The notes under the pieces: model-generated
What the model was told of the DNA's origin: nothing
The model's database searches: none
What the model saw: the letters and a program-made list of their open reading frames with translations, nothing else
Program-made: the position numbers and the translations under genes
Assembly: GCA_015146655.1 (NCBI GenBank)
Contig: VKHL01000055.1
Span: forward strand, 1-64,000
DNA: 64,000 nucleotides
Reading direction: 5' to 3'
DNA from: Ochromonas danica
Taxonomy: Eukaryota; Sar; Chrysophyceae; Chromulinales; Chromulinaceae
Shown here: piece by piece, positions 39,466 through 50,379 of the stretch
Position numbering within the stretch: the first letter of the stretch is position 1
How the letters are laid out: every line of letters starts with the position of its first letter

Positions 39466-40719
39466 GAGTGTATGCGAAAATGCGAAAACGGGAAAAACTC
39501 CAGAAATTTCGTTTTAAACGCATTTTCGTTTCAGTGCTATGCGAAACCACAGTTCAACTTTGGAAAAAAGCCAACTTTTTCGTTTCAATTCCCAAGTATC
39601 AAAACAAAATGGATAATGCTTAAGAATTAGTATTTTCTTCATTGTAAGTAATCTTATTCTTCTATTTTATCATAGATCAAAGAAAGAAGACGAAAAAGAG
39701 CCTTCTACGCCTCAAAATGGTAGCTCAAGCTCTCCAGGCTTTGGGACCTTAATGTTGTTGGAGGTCGCCACCACAGCTCTCATTAAATTGCAGGAATTCA
39801 TCAACAAAAACAATAAGAAGAAGAAGAGCGGAAGAAGAGTGGCCTCGTAGTGGACTCGACAGGGGAATTGATTGATGAAGATGGCGACTACGATTTATGA
39901 TAATAACTGCAGGTTATCAGTCAGCAAGTAAAGAAAATGATCATAAATATGGTCTATAAACCTAGAAGGCTCTTCTCTGCTGGGTGTGATCTCTACCGAA
40001 TAAAGTAGCAATATCATTGTGGTCGGCTCCACTAACGAGCTCGTAGAGTCCACGGAGTAGTACTACCTACTCACCAACCATGGTAGATGCATTGCTCAGT
40101 ACTACTCTTTTAGGGATCTGCAACGCTTTCAGTAGTCTGGGAAGGTCTTGCTAGCGAGTCTCGAAGAAATTCCAGTAATCCCAACCGTCAAAAGAATCAA
40201 TGGTCCTTCAATGGTCGAGCGCATGATGAATATGCACATCTGCATGCGTCAAAGTCCCTATCATTAGTTCATAGAGGCCAACGGAGTACAATCTGCAAGC
40301 TTCGCTCTGCAAGGAGTCCACTTTTCCTGAGGTTGTGCAGGCTGCCAGCAAGTCGAGGTGCTTTTGATGCATTTGGCCTTATTTTTTTTCATTTCTGTCA
40401 ATGCCATAGGCCTTCTTTTCATAGAAAGTCTACGTGCTGGCTTTCTTAGGACTAATTTCATACAATATAGAAAGATATGAAGGATTTTCGTTTCAAACCA
40501 CTTTTCCCGTTTGAAACGAAAAAACATTTCCCGTTTCGTGAAACACCAAACCCAGTGACCTCCAAAAATCCAGACACGCCAGATATGCGAACACCAACCG
40601 AAAACCAACGGTTTTTTACATTCTTTTTCAGAGTTTTCAAAGAGCAATTTCTTTGTTTTCCTGCGTTCTCATACAAAAAGACCAAACGCCAAACGAAAAA
40701 CCGTGTTTCGCATACACTC
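39466..40719. mobile_element. Non-autonomous DNA element with 14-bp terminal inverted repeats and TA flanks
   Basis: The left end GAGTGTATGCGAAA (39466) and the reverse-complemented right end GAGTGTATGCGAAA (to 40719) match perfectly. Each is flanked by TA (39464-39465 and 40720-40721), the target duplicated by Tc1/mariner-type transposons. Inside, related pieces such as TCGTTTCAGTGCTATGCGAAAC and TTCCCGTTTGAAACGAAAA recur as subterminal motifs. No transposase frame was recognised, so the 1254-bp element would depend on an enzyme encoded elsewhere. Confidence 0.65.
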
Positions 40720-40733
40720 TATTATGTCCAACC

Positions 40734-40851
40734 ATGTCACTATTTAATTGTTTATCAGCGTCAATAAGAATAATGACAAGTCTGTGCTTTGAGACTCACC
40801 TGATGGGCTAGTCTATGACCTAACGTAGTCTATGACCCAAGCTTCTCAACA
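40734..40851 (-). repeat. Right copy of the 112-bp inverted repeat
   Basis: Reverse complement of 2-113 with TCTATG inserted after GATGGGCTAG. It lies 12 bases beyond the TA-flanked element. Confidence 0.85.
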
Positions 40852-43049
40852 ATACGAACTAGAACTGCCACGCCTGCTTTCAGGGTCTGATACTTAGTCT
40901 GGTCTTGAAATTTTGATAATTACATTGAACTTTGTAGACGTTAACTTAATAGATCAAGTATCGGTATCGAATCGGCCTTTTCGTCTCGAGTCTCGATCGA
41001 CCCCAAGAACCCGACCGATACCTAAGGTCTCCGCACCACCGCGGTGGAACAATCATTTTGAGTGGCGAATCACTCAAACGGCGGTGCAGCTTTATAGTTC
41101 CCTTTTCAATATCAGAGCTTCTCATTGCAACCATAGCTTCTTGAATTCATGGTCCAACTTTGCTCAGACCGCTTTTTCAATTAGTGCATTGTAGCTTGAG
41201 AAATGACATGCCAAAAATGAGCCCCACTCACCTTTTGGTGCAGCTTCCTCCAGACTCATCTATTACAAATTTAATCTTAATGCTTTAAATGAATCTCTGA
41301 GATACTCCAAAACTTTCCTCAGACCGCTTTTTAGTTTTAGTTCCTCTATCTAAACTTATTAGTGGTTGAAGTCAAGATCTTGCTTGACTTCAACCACTAA
41401 TAAATTTAGAAGATAGCAGATAGATTTCATTATTATAGTTAAATTATGTATTTACAAGCTATAATGTACAATAAATTGTGAACAGAATATGTACATTATC
41501 ATGTACAAGCATGATTTAGCATATGACGGGCACATGACGAGAAGGATCGACGGAAAACCTAGCTGTCACCAAGACTGCAACAGCCTCCACGAAAACACCT
41601 TTAGAAGAAAGCAGTAACATCGCTCAAGAGGTTGCTGACGTCTTAGATCAGATACCGATCAGAAAGAAGCGCAGATACTGCCATGGCTACATGCATGATT
41701 AACTTAATAGTAGCTTTCATGGTTCAACGAAGTACTTCTTCTCCCCGCAACAAAAGTGAGTGAAATGGCTTTAGGAACGCTGTGGGCACCTGGAACATGT
41801 TGCTTTCCCTGTCAGTGTCTAGTGAAAGTGAGGAAAGAGACCTGTCACAAGTTTCATGAAAGGAGGACCTACCTGTGTCCACAACGACCCAAGCAATGCT
41901 TAAACATTCATAGATTGTTATTAGTGCAGTGAAAGTCCTTCGAGACTCGAACTTCACCTTCAATGATTGAGAGCAGTGATAATGGAAGCACCGGCCTGAA
42001 GAAAGCCCACAAGTTGAGGTCCATGTACTCATCGTCAACAGCTCCGCTCGATTCCCCAGATTTCCGATAAGAAAACAAAAGAGATGGAAGCTTCTGATGG
42101 AGCAAACGGTGGCACTGAGAAAACTTATGGTCCTCCAAATCCAGATTCAAATTCTGCGTATCCGATTGCCTTTCGCAGCCGGCATTGCAAAAATCTCATC
42201 CCCTCCGTGGTAGTATGATGCATAAGAGAGTTATTTATAAGAAGGAGGCTCAAAAGTGGCTGGAGATACCTCTATGTAGCAACAGAGGGCGAAGAAAGTA
42301 ACAAGTCTTTGAGGTTGTTGGTCGTTATAATTAATACCCAGATGCCTATTTTCCCCCTCCAGAATCACAAATGCGCACACATTAACTTCACATACTGGGT
42401 TAAGTTCACAACCACGCAGGCACGACAGTGCTGCGTCCCCACTGCAGCAGTCGGGGTAGGGTGGTTCAGCAGCTGAAACACAAGACTTGAAAACTACGAC
42501 TTGAAAACCATCCTAATGCCTTCAAAAAGTCTGTCCTATACCATGTCCTGGAATTACTGATTGTAGCGACGGGGAAAACGAACAATTCAGTGTGTTTTAG
42601 AAGAGGAAGACAGAGGATTCCCTATATGGAGAGTAATTTTTTATTGTTACTTTGTCCTTTTATTGTTCTCTTGGTGCGAAAACCTTGCCTATCTACAAAG
42701 GAAAACGCTTGGTTTGCTTAAAACATCTTTCTTTTTCTCAAAGATGATTCTTTCTGTTCTTCTTTGGCTTTTCATTGACGAATGTAACTATAATCATTTT
42801 AGTCATTTTCATAATTATTTAAGTAATTGACTAAATATAGGAATGGGAGGAACTCAAGGGGGCGGGGCTGTCGAAAACCAGAAAAGCCCCAAAAAGCTTG
42901 GGAGACAAACTCCGAAAACCGAAACCGAAAATGCGCCACCACCTCACCTCGTGAATCCAGCAGCCCACCTCCACCCGCTTCGCCGTGTTGAACTCCACGG
43001 CTCTCCATCCAACTTCTCCAAACCGCCTGGTCAGAAACAACACCCCCAA
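40852..43049. other. Long intergenic region, possible decayed exons
   Basis: No complete gene was identified. On the minus strand near 41905-42150 a frame reads LNLDLEDHKFSQCHRLLHQK, then MDLNLWAFFRPVLPLSLLSI. This might be an old exon but matches nothing I recognise. A long hairpin sits at 41349-41410, and TTAACTTAAT at 40941 and 41699 resembles the GT8/PRXL2 motif. Confidence 0.4.
41349..41410. repeat. Near-perfect hairpin, 28-bp stem and 6-nt loop
   Basis: The left arm TCTAAACTTATTAGTGGTTG...GTCAAG (41349-41376) pairs with 41383-41410 at 27 of 28 positions. The loop is ATCTTG. It could be a MITE remnant, a small-RNA precursor or a bidirectional terminator-like structure; no gene directly abuts it. 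Confidence 0.9.
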
Positions 43050-44135
43050 ATGACCTACTCAATCCTTTGTGCTCTCTTCTTTTTTGCTCATGTCTTTCGT
43101 GTTGTTCCTTCGCCTGTGGACAAGCCCAAAGTCGCAGTCTGTATCTGCGGTCAGCTGGGGCGGCTCATCCTCGACTCCCCATTTAAAAACCTCTTTCAGC
43201 CAAATCCATTCGTCAACTTCACTCTATTCTACCATTTACAACGGAGTTATATTCACAACACAGGCTGTCATATGACACCATCGCCCTATGCCAACTACGG
43301 CAAGAAAGCCCTCCGCCGGGAACTGGAAGAAGTTTTCTTGCCAGCCTCCCCACATGTCTCAATCGGCAACATCTCATTCAATAATCATCACAGCTATGAA
43401 GAATGGAAATCGTTCATGAACATGAGCAATCTCAACGCGATCTATCAGAAACATTTGCAGCCCTTCCAGCACCTGATCTTGGAGATGTACAAGCATCAGG
43501 TGGACTGCGCAAACGACATTATTTCCCACGAACACTCTTCCTCCTCTCGCTTTGACTTTGTCATACTCATGCGAGAAGATTTATATTTTTTCTTCCCTAT
43601 GCATCTGCAAACTGTGCTGTTGAGAATGAAGGCGACCTCAAGAAAAGAGAAAGATTTCCCCTTTCAACAGGCCAGTCAGATTTATTCCTCCGAGTTATTT
43701 CGTAAAATCCTTGGAGACCAGTCTCTTATGGCAGCTTCGAACACGTTCCCACCAAACTCTCCTGGTCGTTGCCATATGATGTCCAAGAATTGCTTGAAAT
43801 GGGGTGGTATCAACATTCGCTTTGAATTATTTTCTCGTGTTGTGGGTATTTCTTTGCTACACACTCGACTATCGTTCTACAAATTCTTGGAAGAAACGAA
43901 AAATCCGATTCTCAATCCAGAGTACTTCGATATTGGACATGCGCAAGTAATGAAATGGTCCTCTTGTGAGGCAAATGTACACGAGATTCCATTAGCCGCG
44001 ACCAGATTCCAGAAAGGAAGGTATTGCTTTGCCCCCCACGAATTGTGGGCAGAGAACGAGGAGATTTGCTATCCAGCCAGCAATCAGTCTTTTGTAAATA
44101 GCAACTTGTGTCATTGTGATTCGCGTAGGACCTGA
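43050..44135 (+). CDS. Secreted glycosyltransferase-like protein of unassigned family
   Basis: A 361-residue protein if started at the Met before the signal peptide, MTYSILCALFFFAHVFRVVP; the frame is open upstream to 42843, but that part is low-complexity and Pro-rich. The mature protein starts KPKVAVCICGQLGRLILDSP, a typical first beta strand and loop of nucleotide-sugar-binding folds. FDFVILMREDLYFFFPMHLQ follows, where RED occupies the place of a DxD-like acidic motif. Several Cys in the C-terminal third (CHMMSKNCLKWGG, CEANVHEIP, YCFAPHELW, ICYPASNQS, CHCDS) suggest disulfides of a lumenal domain. I recognise the general pattern of secretory GT-like proteins but no named family. It has no introns. 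Confidence 0.65.
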   Translation: MTYSILCALFFFAHVFRVVPSPVDKPKVAVCICGQLGRLILDSPFKNLFQPNPFVNFTLFYHLQRSYIHNTGCHMTPSPYANYGKKALRRELEEVFLPASPHVSIGNISFNNHHSYEEWKSFMNMSNLNAIYQKHLQPFQHLILEMYKHQVDCANDIISHEHSSSSRFDFVILMREDLYFFFPMHLQTVLLRMKATSRKEKDFPFQQASQIYSSELFRKILGDQSLMAASNTFPPNSPGRCHMMSKNCLKWGGINIRFELFSRVVGISLLHTRLSFYKFLEETKNPILNPEYFDIGHAQVMKWSSCEANVHEIPLAATRFQKGRYCFAPHELWAENEEICYPASNQSFVNSNLCHCDSRRT

Positions 44136-44394
44136 GAAAACTTGTTGGAGGTTTCGTTATTTCAGGTAGTTTAGTATAGTGTGCACTACTCGTTCTCGCA
44201 CCATCACCTACGGTATCTCTGTATCTCCTTACGTTTTCTGCATATCTAAATTAATTGAGGCTCACTGAAGCAGAGCAGATCCTTTGGATCGACATTGACT
44301 TCAACACAATTAGTTTAGATAACATGGAAGAACCAAGAGGAGAAAGAGAACTGCCACTGTACATACATGAACACACATATACTACTACTAGTAT

Positions 44395-44416
44395 GTATAT
44401 ATATATATATATATAT
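44395..44416. repeat. (TA)n microsatellite
   Basis: About eleven TA dinucleotides followed by CACA-rich sequence. Length-variable tract in the spacer after the 43050 gene. Confidence 0.95.
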
Positions 44417-44747
44417 ACGCACACATACATAAACACACAAACATACACACAGAAAGGCACAACGTTACATGATGTCGAATAACCGCTACACAACTTAACT
44501 TACAAAGATGAGAAAATTGAATGTGAGCATTTGATGATAATGAGTGATCCTGCTACTGCGCTTGGTTTTATCCAGCTCAGGTCCATTGAATAGCCCCAAA
44601 GAGCGCCAATCAAAGAATAGATTTCAACAGTGACAATGCTAACTAGCGAATCATTTTGGCATTTTTTTTGGAAACCATTCGTCCCTTTGAGCGTGTTGGC
44701 TTCAGGTTTATACTGCTATAATCTCGAAGACTACACTTGATGCACTA

Positions 44748-44965
44748 GAATTAACATCTCGCATCAAAGCAGGGCAGTATGACAATAATGGGGGTGATCA
44801 AAGAAGAAGTAGCTCCAATTAAAGGAGCTGAAACAGATGAAAAGCTTGGTGTAGGAGAATTCCAAAGCAAGTATTTCCAAGGCTTCCCACTCTTCCTTGA
44901 CCAGGAGAAGAAGTTTTATTCCTTTCTGAGCGATAAGAGCTTGTTGAGTCAAACTTGTGATATCC
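44748..44965 (+). pseudogene. PRXL2-like internal fragment
   Basis: It matches ELTSRIKAGQYDN, then, after a small deletion, PIKGAETDEKLGVGEFQSKY and FPLFLDQEKKFYSFLSDKSL. There is no CxxC or C-terminal part. It runs directly into the exostosin relic. Confidence 0.75.
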
Positions 44966-44984
44966 ACGGATCCTCTGTGATTGC

Positions 44985-45590
44985 TCGAAATGAGAGCTCT
45001 TTCTGAGTTCATCGACTACCAATGAGAATACAGATGAGTACGATAGAAGCGATAACGATCTCGAAGATCAGGTGATTTCCTCAGGGCAGCAAACAGGGCA
45101 AACTGCCGTTTCTCGCTGGTGAGGAGGAGAGCGAGTTAATAGACGAAGTGTCTGAAGAAATCGAGGAAGAGTTGGAAGAGAGAGGAGAAGAAGGTGTAGA
45201 AGGATTTCATCGGATCGAAAGTGATGAACGTCTTGAGCATAGGCCTATTCACAATACAATCACAGCAAGAGAAAAGAGATTAGCGCTACCCCGTCACCAC
45301 CCCATCACACTCGTTGTTTCCATGATGATGATGACTGACTAACTGACTCTCCTTGAGATGATGAAAAGAGACACTCTCTTGAATATAACATTCAAAGCTC
45401 ACCTTTTGTCCATGAGGCGTGTGGATGACGGGCTCATTACAGTCAAGGGAGGAGGGCAAGATGAAGACAAAAGGCAAGACCAAAGAACTATCCACGCTCC
45501 ACACTTTCGAATCCGTAGAGTCATGAGAATAAAAAGGAAAGTAGGTTGAGAAAATATACATGAGAAATGTGATAAAGTAATTCATGTTTG
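44985..45590 (-). pseudogene. Decayed exostosin-like (GT47) copy
   Basis: The minus strand keeps the signal-peptide region NMNYFITFLMYIFSTYFPFY, then SHDSTDSKVWSVD and LVLPFVFILPSSLDCNEP, clearly related to the gene at 23070-24242. Further along, pieces match 23503-23760. Large internal parts are missing, including the FVLPGDTSS donor site, and frames are broken. Confidence 0.85.
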
Positions 45591-46139
45591 GTGAATTAGA
45601 AATGCACGTGACACATGGAAGATCGGTCAAACTTTCCCCTTCAGGAAGTGGTGAAGGTAACTTGGGCCTTTTTTCATGGGGTCGAGAGCAATTAGAATTT
45701 CTTGAACATTCTTGTAGGTCACGATCTTGCCATATCAAATGATCATAGTAACTACTCTTGCAAAGCAATCTATTGATGCGAATTTCTTCTCGACGCAAAA
45801 GTGAATCAAATCGCTATTTTGAGCAAAACCCGGAGGTCGGACATGAACACAACTTTTTGAAACAATCAATCATTATCATCTGAGATGAGTCATTTCAAAA
45901 GATTTCTTAATCATAGTATGTATTTACTTCGCACTATCATACCTGATTAGAATGAAAAGTTTCTATTCGATAGATCTGAAGAAAGATCATATTCTATTAC
46001 AGTTTTGTTCATTTTTGGAATATGATCAAATATATACACTGTTATAGTCTTGATCAATGATGAATAAATATCTCTTATCAAGGTAATATGTCTTTATTTG
46101 GTTAATAAAGATTAACCAAATAACCTTAGCGGATCAAGA
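45591..46139. other. Intergenic, no gene recognised
   Basis: AT-rich. An inverted pair TTATTTGGTTAATAAAG / ATTAACCAAATAA near 46092-46122 forms a short hairpin. No coding features. Confidence 0.45.
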
Positions 46140-46835
46140 GCTGATGTGAGTGTTTCTAATGCTAAAGGCAGAGCATTTTCTCTATGTGGCTGGTGAATTG
46201 CAAGGTATTGTATTGGATGGATGTGTGTTTTAGAAGATCTTGTGGGAGGAGGATTGGACATCATGGAATCCTACTGTCCTCCTCTTCGATCTATTGAGAT
46301 AGATACAAGAACAACATCTGACCTCTCTGAGGAAGAGCAACTGAAGAGCAACCTCTCAGTCTTATTGAGTCATTGTCATAATCTACAAAGAGTAACAGTT
46401 CGTATCTTTTCATAGCAGATTTTGAAATACCATGCATTCAAGTACCATGCCGGCGATGATCTCAAAGAGCACCGTTCTTCATTCCAGGCCTGTATAGCAT
46501 TGATAGATCGAAAGATTATCTCTTACACCCAATCCGAGAGTGCCAAAGACAATCCCGAATGATTCGGCAATTTGTGAAGGCAGTTTGGCAATCAATTCAA
46601 CAACTCTCCCTCTTTCTGCTCAGATATTTGTATCATTTTTGAGGAATCAATAATCGACTGATCCTCATTTATTTCAATAACTGCCTCTGCTATAGCATGA
46701 GAGTGATTCAGTGTTCGCAATGCTTCTTCCAATTGTCGAAAGTTGACTAGTCTGGGCAATAGTATATAGTATAGGAAGAGGCAATGATAAGTTGTTTTTC
46801 TTCGAGCCTTTTCATGGTAAAGGTGCGTTTGATGT
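46140..46835. pseudogene. Possible leucine-rich or F-box-like gene remains
   Basis: On the plus strand, MCVLEDLVGGGLDIMESYCP, then PLRSIEIDTRTTSD and LSVLLSHCHNLQRVTVRIFS (46221-46415) resemble leucine-rich repeat lines of F-box-type proteins. On the minus strand near 46610-46770, LVNFRQLEEALRTLNHSHAI and AVIEINEDQSIIDSSKMIQI look coding. The two strands disagree, so this is either two fragments or a chance impression. Confidence 0.3.
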
Positions 46836-46837
46836 TA

Positions 46838-47140
46838 ATGTATGAAAGTGGTAAAGTTCAACAATCGAAATCAAGTGCGCTTGATGTTTGTGCGAAATAT
46901 TGGTGGTGATTTTGTAGCTGAGAAACATCCGAATTGTAGTCAAACTGTATTGATGTTGATGGACAGTTTTATTCATATTGAACACAGTGCCAACTATTAT
47001 TATTGCAATCTAATATGGCACACAAACAGTCCAAAATGGCATGTGCGCTAAATATAAGCATTACAGTAGCATTTCAACTATTGACAGCAAACACAAATTA
47101 AAACGCATATACTAACCTTTCAATCCATCAACCTTTCAAT
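46838..47140 (+). pseudogene. GT92-like extreme C-terminus plus 3' flank
   Basis: GAAAGTGGTAAAGTTCAACA to GCGAAATATTGGTGGTGA encodes the last 20 or so residues of the GT92-like proteins. The following flank matches 38871-39110 with indels. It is the fifth GT92-related piece in the window. Confidence 0.82.
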
Positions 47141-47420
47141 GAGCTCAATGATGAACTGAACCGAAAAAGTTATTTTCAATTCCATGGAATGTCTGGCAGT
47201 CCCGCTGGTTGGAATGGGTGGAATCACTCCTTTGTGGGTGATGGAAGTGAAGATGGTCAACAACAACAAAGACGACCACGAGAGAATAGAAGAAGCGCTA
47301 CCTCTTTCCTACACTCCTGTCATTCCCTACTTTCACTCCTCTAGTAGTTGATCATATCTAACTCTTCTTCTTTACCCTATTACAATAAAATCGATTGATA
47401 CCCACTGCACACGACTTGAT

Positions 47421-48206
47421 ATGGCTTCTTCAACTACTATTGCTTCTCCTTTAATTTCTGTGGGAACTAACTTTTGGAACTTAAGAGGATCTTTCCTCTT
47501 ATTTAATTTAGTGGAGATTGGTACTCATATGTCATTCATCAAGCTGCCCACTGGCAAGTTCCTTGTCATTAACACTGTCGACATTACCCCCGCGGCGAAA
47601 TCTGCAATTGACAGCTTGACCAACAATGGCCAATTGATTGAAGCAGTACTTGCAACTCATCCTTTCCATACCATCTACTTCCCTTCATTCCATCGTCTCT
47701 ATCCCAATACACGGTATTATGGATGTCCACGTCATTTAAAGAAGGTTTCCATTCCTTGGACAGGCAGTCTTGTTGATCCTGCCATCTTGTCCTCCTGGGA
47801 AGATCAAGGTGTCTTCTTACGTGTTCCTGATGGGACTGATATTCTAACTCCAGCAGAAGATAATCATTTAAGTTGTGTCTTCGTCTTCCATCGTGAAAGT
47901 CGTACCATCCATATTGATGACACTATCATGTATTTTGAACATTCCAGTTGTTTCCTTCGTTGCTTAGGAGCTCATGCAGGTGACATGGACTTCTGGGCTG
48001 GAGGATTGAAGAAAGGGCTCAAGAATACTAAAGAAGCACCCCTTGAGTTCAAGAACTTTATTCAATCCGTGATTAATGATTGGGATTTCGACAATGTTTG
48101 TACTGCTCATGTGGGGAATATGGTGGGAGGAGCCAAAGCACTGATGCAGCGTACTTTAGAGAAGGCAACCCCTGCCTTGGAGAAGATTGCACGTTCTCGT
48201 TCATAA
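47421..48206 (+). CDS. DUF4336 protein, metallo-beta-lactamase-fold-like
   Basis: A 261-residue single-exon protein. DUF4336 proteins resemble the metallo-beta-lactamase fold but lack the complete metal motif. Here the region that would hold HxHxDH reads VLATHPFHTIYFPSFHRLYP. Other conserved stretches are FIKLPTGKFLVINTVDITPA, YYGCPRHLKKVSIPWTGSL, CVFVFHRESRTIHIDDTIMY and NDWDFDNVCTAHVGNMVGG. There is no signal peptide; it is probably cytosolic. The biochemical role is unknown. It converges on the ammonium transporter gene. The first half is duplicated at 27665. Confidence 0.85.
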   Translation: MASSTTIASPLISVGTNFWNLRGSFLLFNLVEIGTHMSFIKLPTGKFLVINTVDITPAAKSAIDSLTNNGQLIEAVLATHPFHTIYFPSFHRLYPNTRYYGCPRHLKKVSIPWTGSLVDPAILSSWEDQGVFLRVPDGTDILTPAEDNHLSCVFVFHRESRTIHIDDTIMYFEHSSCFLRCLGAHAGDMDFWAGGLKKGLKNTKEAPLEFKNFIQSVINDWDFDNVCTAHVGNMVGGAKALMQRTLEKATPALEKIARSRS

Positions 48207-48843
48207 TCGTAATTCGTTAATATGCTGGTATGGGAGTGTTTAGTGTTTCTATCAGCGGATGTGAATAACCTTATGCAAAGAAATGATAACGACTTGTACT
48301 GTGCTGAGCGCTTCTGTAGTTTCAATTGCAATTCTCTTCATTAATTAACACCTACATTATCGCATTCTTGACACTAGCACTACTAACCGCAATATTAATA
48401 AATGATATTTGTTACCTGTCTTCATCATTGATGACTGCCTTTATTACATTCATCACGCCCAGTGTCATTAAAGATTTAATCATTAATGATTTCGTCTTTC
48501 GATATCATTAAGTCTCCCATAGTTATCCTATCCCAAATTATCAATAATCTTCTAATGCAATACTATCGCAAGCTACATGCCCTCGTTTGCCATGAGCAAC
48601 TTAGACTGTAAAGCAAATGTGAAGTGTTGGGACTATGAAACTTTAAATAATTACCTGCTACACTAGGACACCCCACCCAAGCATACAATGAGTGAAGGTG
48701 CATCTTAATACACTGATGAGAATAACTCTATCTGGATATTCTCATCTACGACTACGAAGCAAGAATCTGCATAGGGAAAGCATAACAAAATGTGTTTATT
48801 AGGATGACAGAGGAGTGATCGCTTTGCCTCCAATTCAGACGTC
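48207..48843. other. 3' spacer between convergent DUF4336 and transporter genes
   Basis: Non-coding. 48222-48620 matches the insertion at 26096-26504, and 48640-48838 matches the shared 3' flank of the transporter copies. Confidence 0.75.
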
Positions 48844-50379
48844 TTAAGGTGCTTCCATTGTAAATTGAGACCTCTGGGCATACAGGTCGGGATGTTCCAG
48901 ACTCAATGACTTATGAGTTGTCAAGGCTCTTTGCGCATCCGCTTCCTCATCTTCCTGGGAGCGACTAAGAGGGAAGATCAAGTCAGTGAGGAAGAGAGCT
49001 AAGAAGATGGCGATTAAGCCCACAGCCCAAGTGGCCAAGACGGCGGCAGTGTGATGACGAATGGGACCTTCGTGACCATAGGTCAGACCATTCATTCCTT
49101 CATCATTCACATAGCGATAGCTAATCAAGGCAGTGAACAAGAATGCAATCGATCCACCAATGCCATGCACGGTCACAACACTGTAAGGTTGATCATTTAA
49201 ACCATCCTTGATCAAGAGATTGGCAATGATACGAGTCGCAATGACTGTAATGACAGAGATGATCATAGCACCACCAACTGTAACGAGGCCACTAGAAGGA
49301 GTGGTAGAGACCAAACCCAACAAGATGGCATTGATCAAGGTTATATTGGAGAAAGGAATATCAAACACAAAGTCAATGAGGTAGTTCAATGCGATAGAAA
49401 TCATCACACCAGCAATAGTGTTTACCACAGCCTGAGAAGCTGAGACTGACGCAGCATGAGCCTTACCAACATTGATACCAAACCATAGAAACCACATGGC
49501 TAAGACAGAAAAGAGAGCTACTTCAGGGTTACGAGGAGTAGCAGGTGTAGTGGCTTTAGGTGCTTGCTTGAAATCCAAGAAGAGATTCATAGCAAGGACT
49601 GTAATTCCAGCCATCATATGAACAACAATACCACCCGCGAAGTCTTCAATATCATTTGTCTTATAGAATCCTCTTAAATTCCAAACAATATGAGCGATGG
49701 GTGTCCAGATGGTTAAATGCCAAACAAAGATAAAGGCTAAGAAACCAGTCAAATTCACACGATCAATCACAGCGGATGCAATAATAGCAGGACAAAGTAA
49801 AGCAAAGCTTAATTCAAAGACAGCGAAGATATTCATTGGAATGGTCTCAACTAGAACTGGAAGATTACCAGCATGTGCAAACATATAGAATTGCTTTGGA
49901 AAGCCCATAATCTGATCACCATTAGCATCAATACCCCAGACAAGAGACAGGGAGAAGATAATCCAAAGGAAGGTGATCATGGAAGAAGTAATGATGACAG
50001 TATGCAAGAGAGTGTTGGTAGCGCGGCCATAGACATTCGCATAGAAATAGGCAAGGACAGGACCCGCGGAGATACCTAGAATAGTGGCTACAATCATCCA
50101 AGCGGTATCACCAGGAATAATGGTGGAAGTCGATGGTGCATCAGGTCGTTGCGAGTCTTGATGACTGGGCAGTTCCAACGGTAACGAAGCAGTCAACGAA
50201 CTTAAGGCCACCATGACAGCAAAGACAGCGAGCAGCAAAGTCTTTTGAAGAACGGTGGTTTTATAGGATTTGTTGGAAGGTGGTGCAGGAGCAGGGGCTG
50301 GGGCGGGAGCGGGGGCAGGTGCTGCAACTTCCTCTTCTTGGCCAGGAGTTGGCGTATAATTAATATTATTCTCACTCAT
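48844..50379 (-). CDS. Ammonium transporter (AMT/Mep/Rh family)
   Basis: A 511-residue protein with about eleven membrane helices; the Met at 50379 (MSENNINY) is chosen because the frame upstream opens with TTG. The N-terminus carries an unusual Ala-Pro repeat (residues about 20-34) before helix 1. Signature regions are IPGDTAWMIVATILGISAGP, IEDFAGGIVVHMMAGITVLA with the conserved Asp and first pore His (about 254), and VVTVHGIGGSIAFLF with the second pore His (about 405). It should conduct ammonium across the plasma membrane for nitrogen uptake. It ends in a cytosolic tail with DLIFPLSRSQEDEEADAQ. It is the only complete copy of three. No introns. Confidence 0.92.
   Translation of the reverse strand: MSENNINYTPTPGQEEEVAAPAPAPAPAPAPAPPSNKSYKTTVLQKTLLLAVFAVMVALSSLTASLPLELPSHQDSQRPDAPSTSTIIPGDTAWMIVATILGISAGPVLAYFYANVYGRATNTLLHTVIITSSMITFLWIIFSLSLVWGIDANGDQIMGFPKQFYMFAHAGNLPVLVETIPMNIFAVFELSFALLCPAIIASAVIDRVNLTGFLAFIFVWHLTIWTPIAHIVWNLRGFYKTNDIEDFAGGIVVHMMAGITVLAMNLFLDFKQAPKATTPATPRNPEVALFSVLAMWFLWFGINVGKAHAASVSASQAVVNTIAGVMISIALNYLIDFVFDIPFSNITLINAILLGLVSTTPSSGLVTVGGAMIISVITVIATRIIANLLIKDGLNDQPYSVVTVHGIGGSIAFLFTALISYRYVNDEGMNGLTYGHEGPIRHHTAAVLATWAVGLIAIFLALFLTDLIFPLSRSQEDEEADAQRALTTHKSLSLEHPDLYAQRSQFTMEAP

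Noticed and set aside
39421-40730. Alternating CGTTTTCG-rich sequence as a CRISPR-like or satellite array
   Set aside because: Repeats are irregular in spacing and length, and are explained as subterminal motifs of the TA-flanked element.
2-40851. The 40.8-kb interval as one giant mobile element bounded by inverted repeats
   Set aside because: The content is ordinary host genes and their duplicates, with no element-wide replication or integration genes. The repeats are short and could be independent insertions. Kept only as a structural observation.
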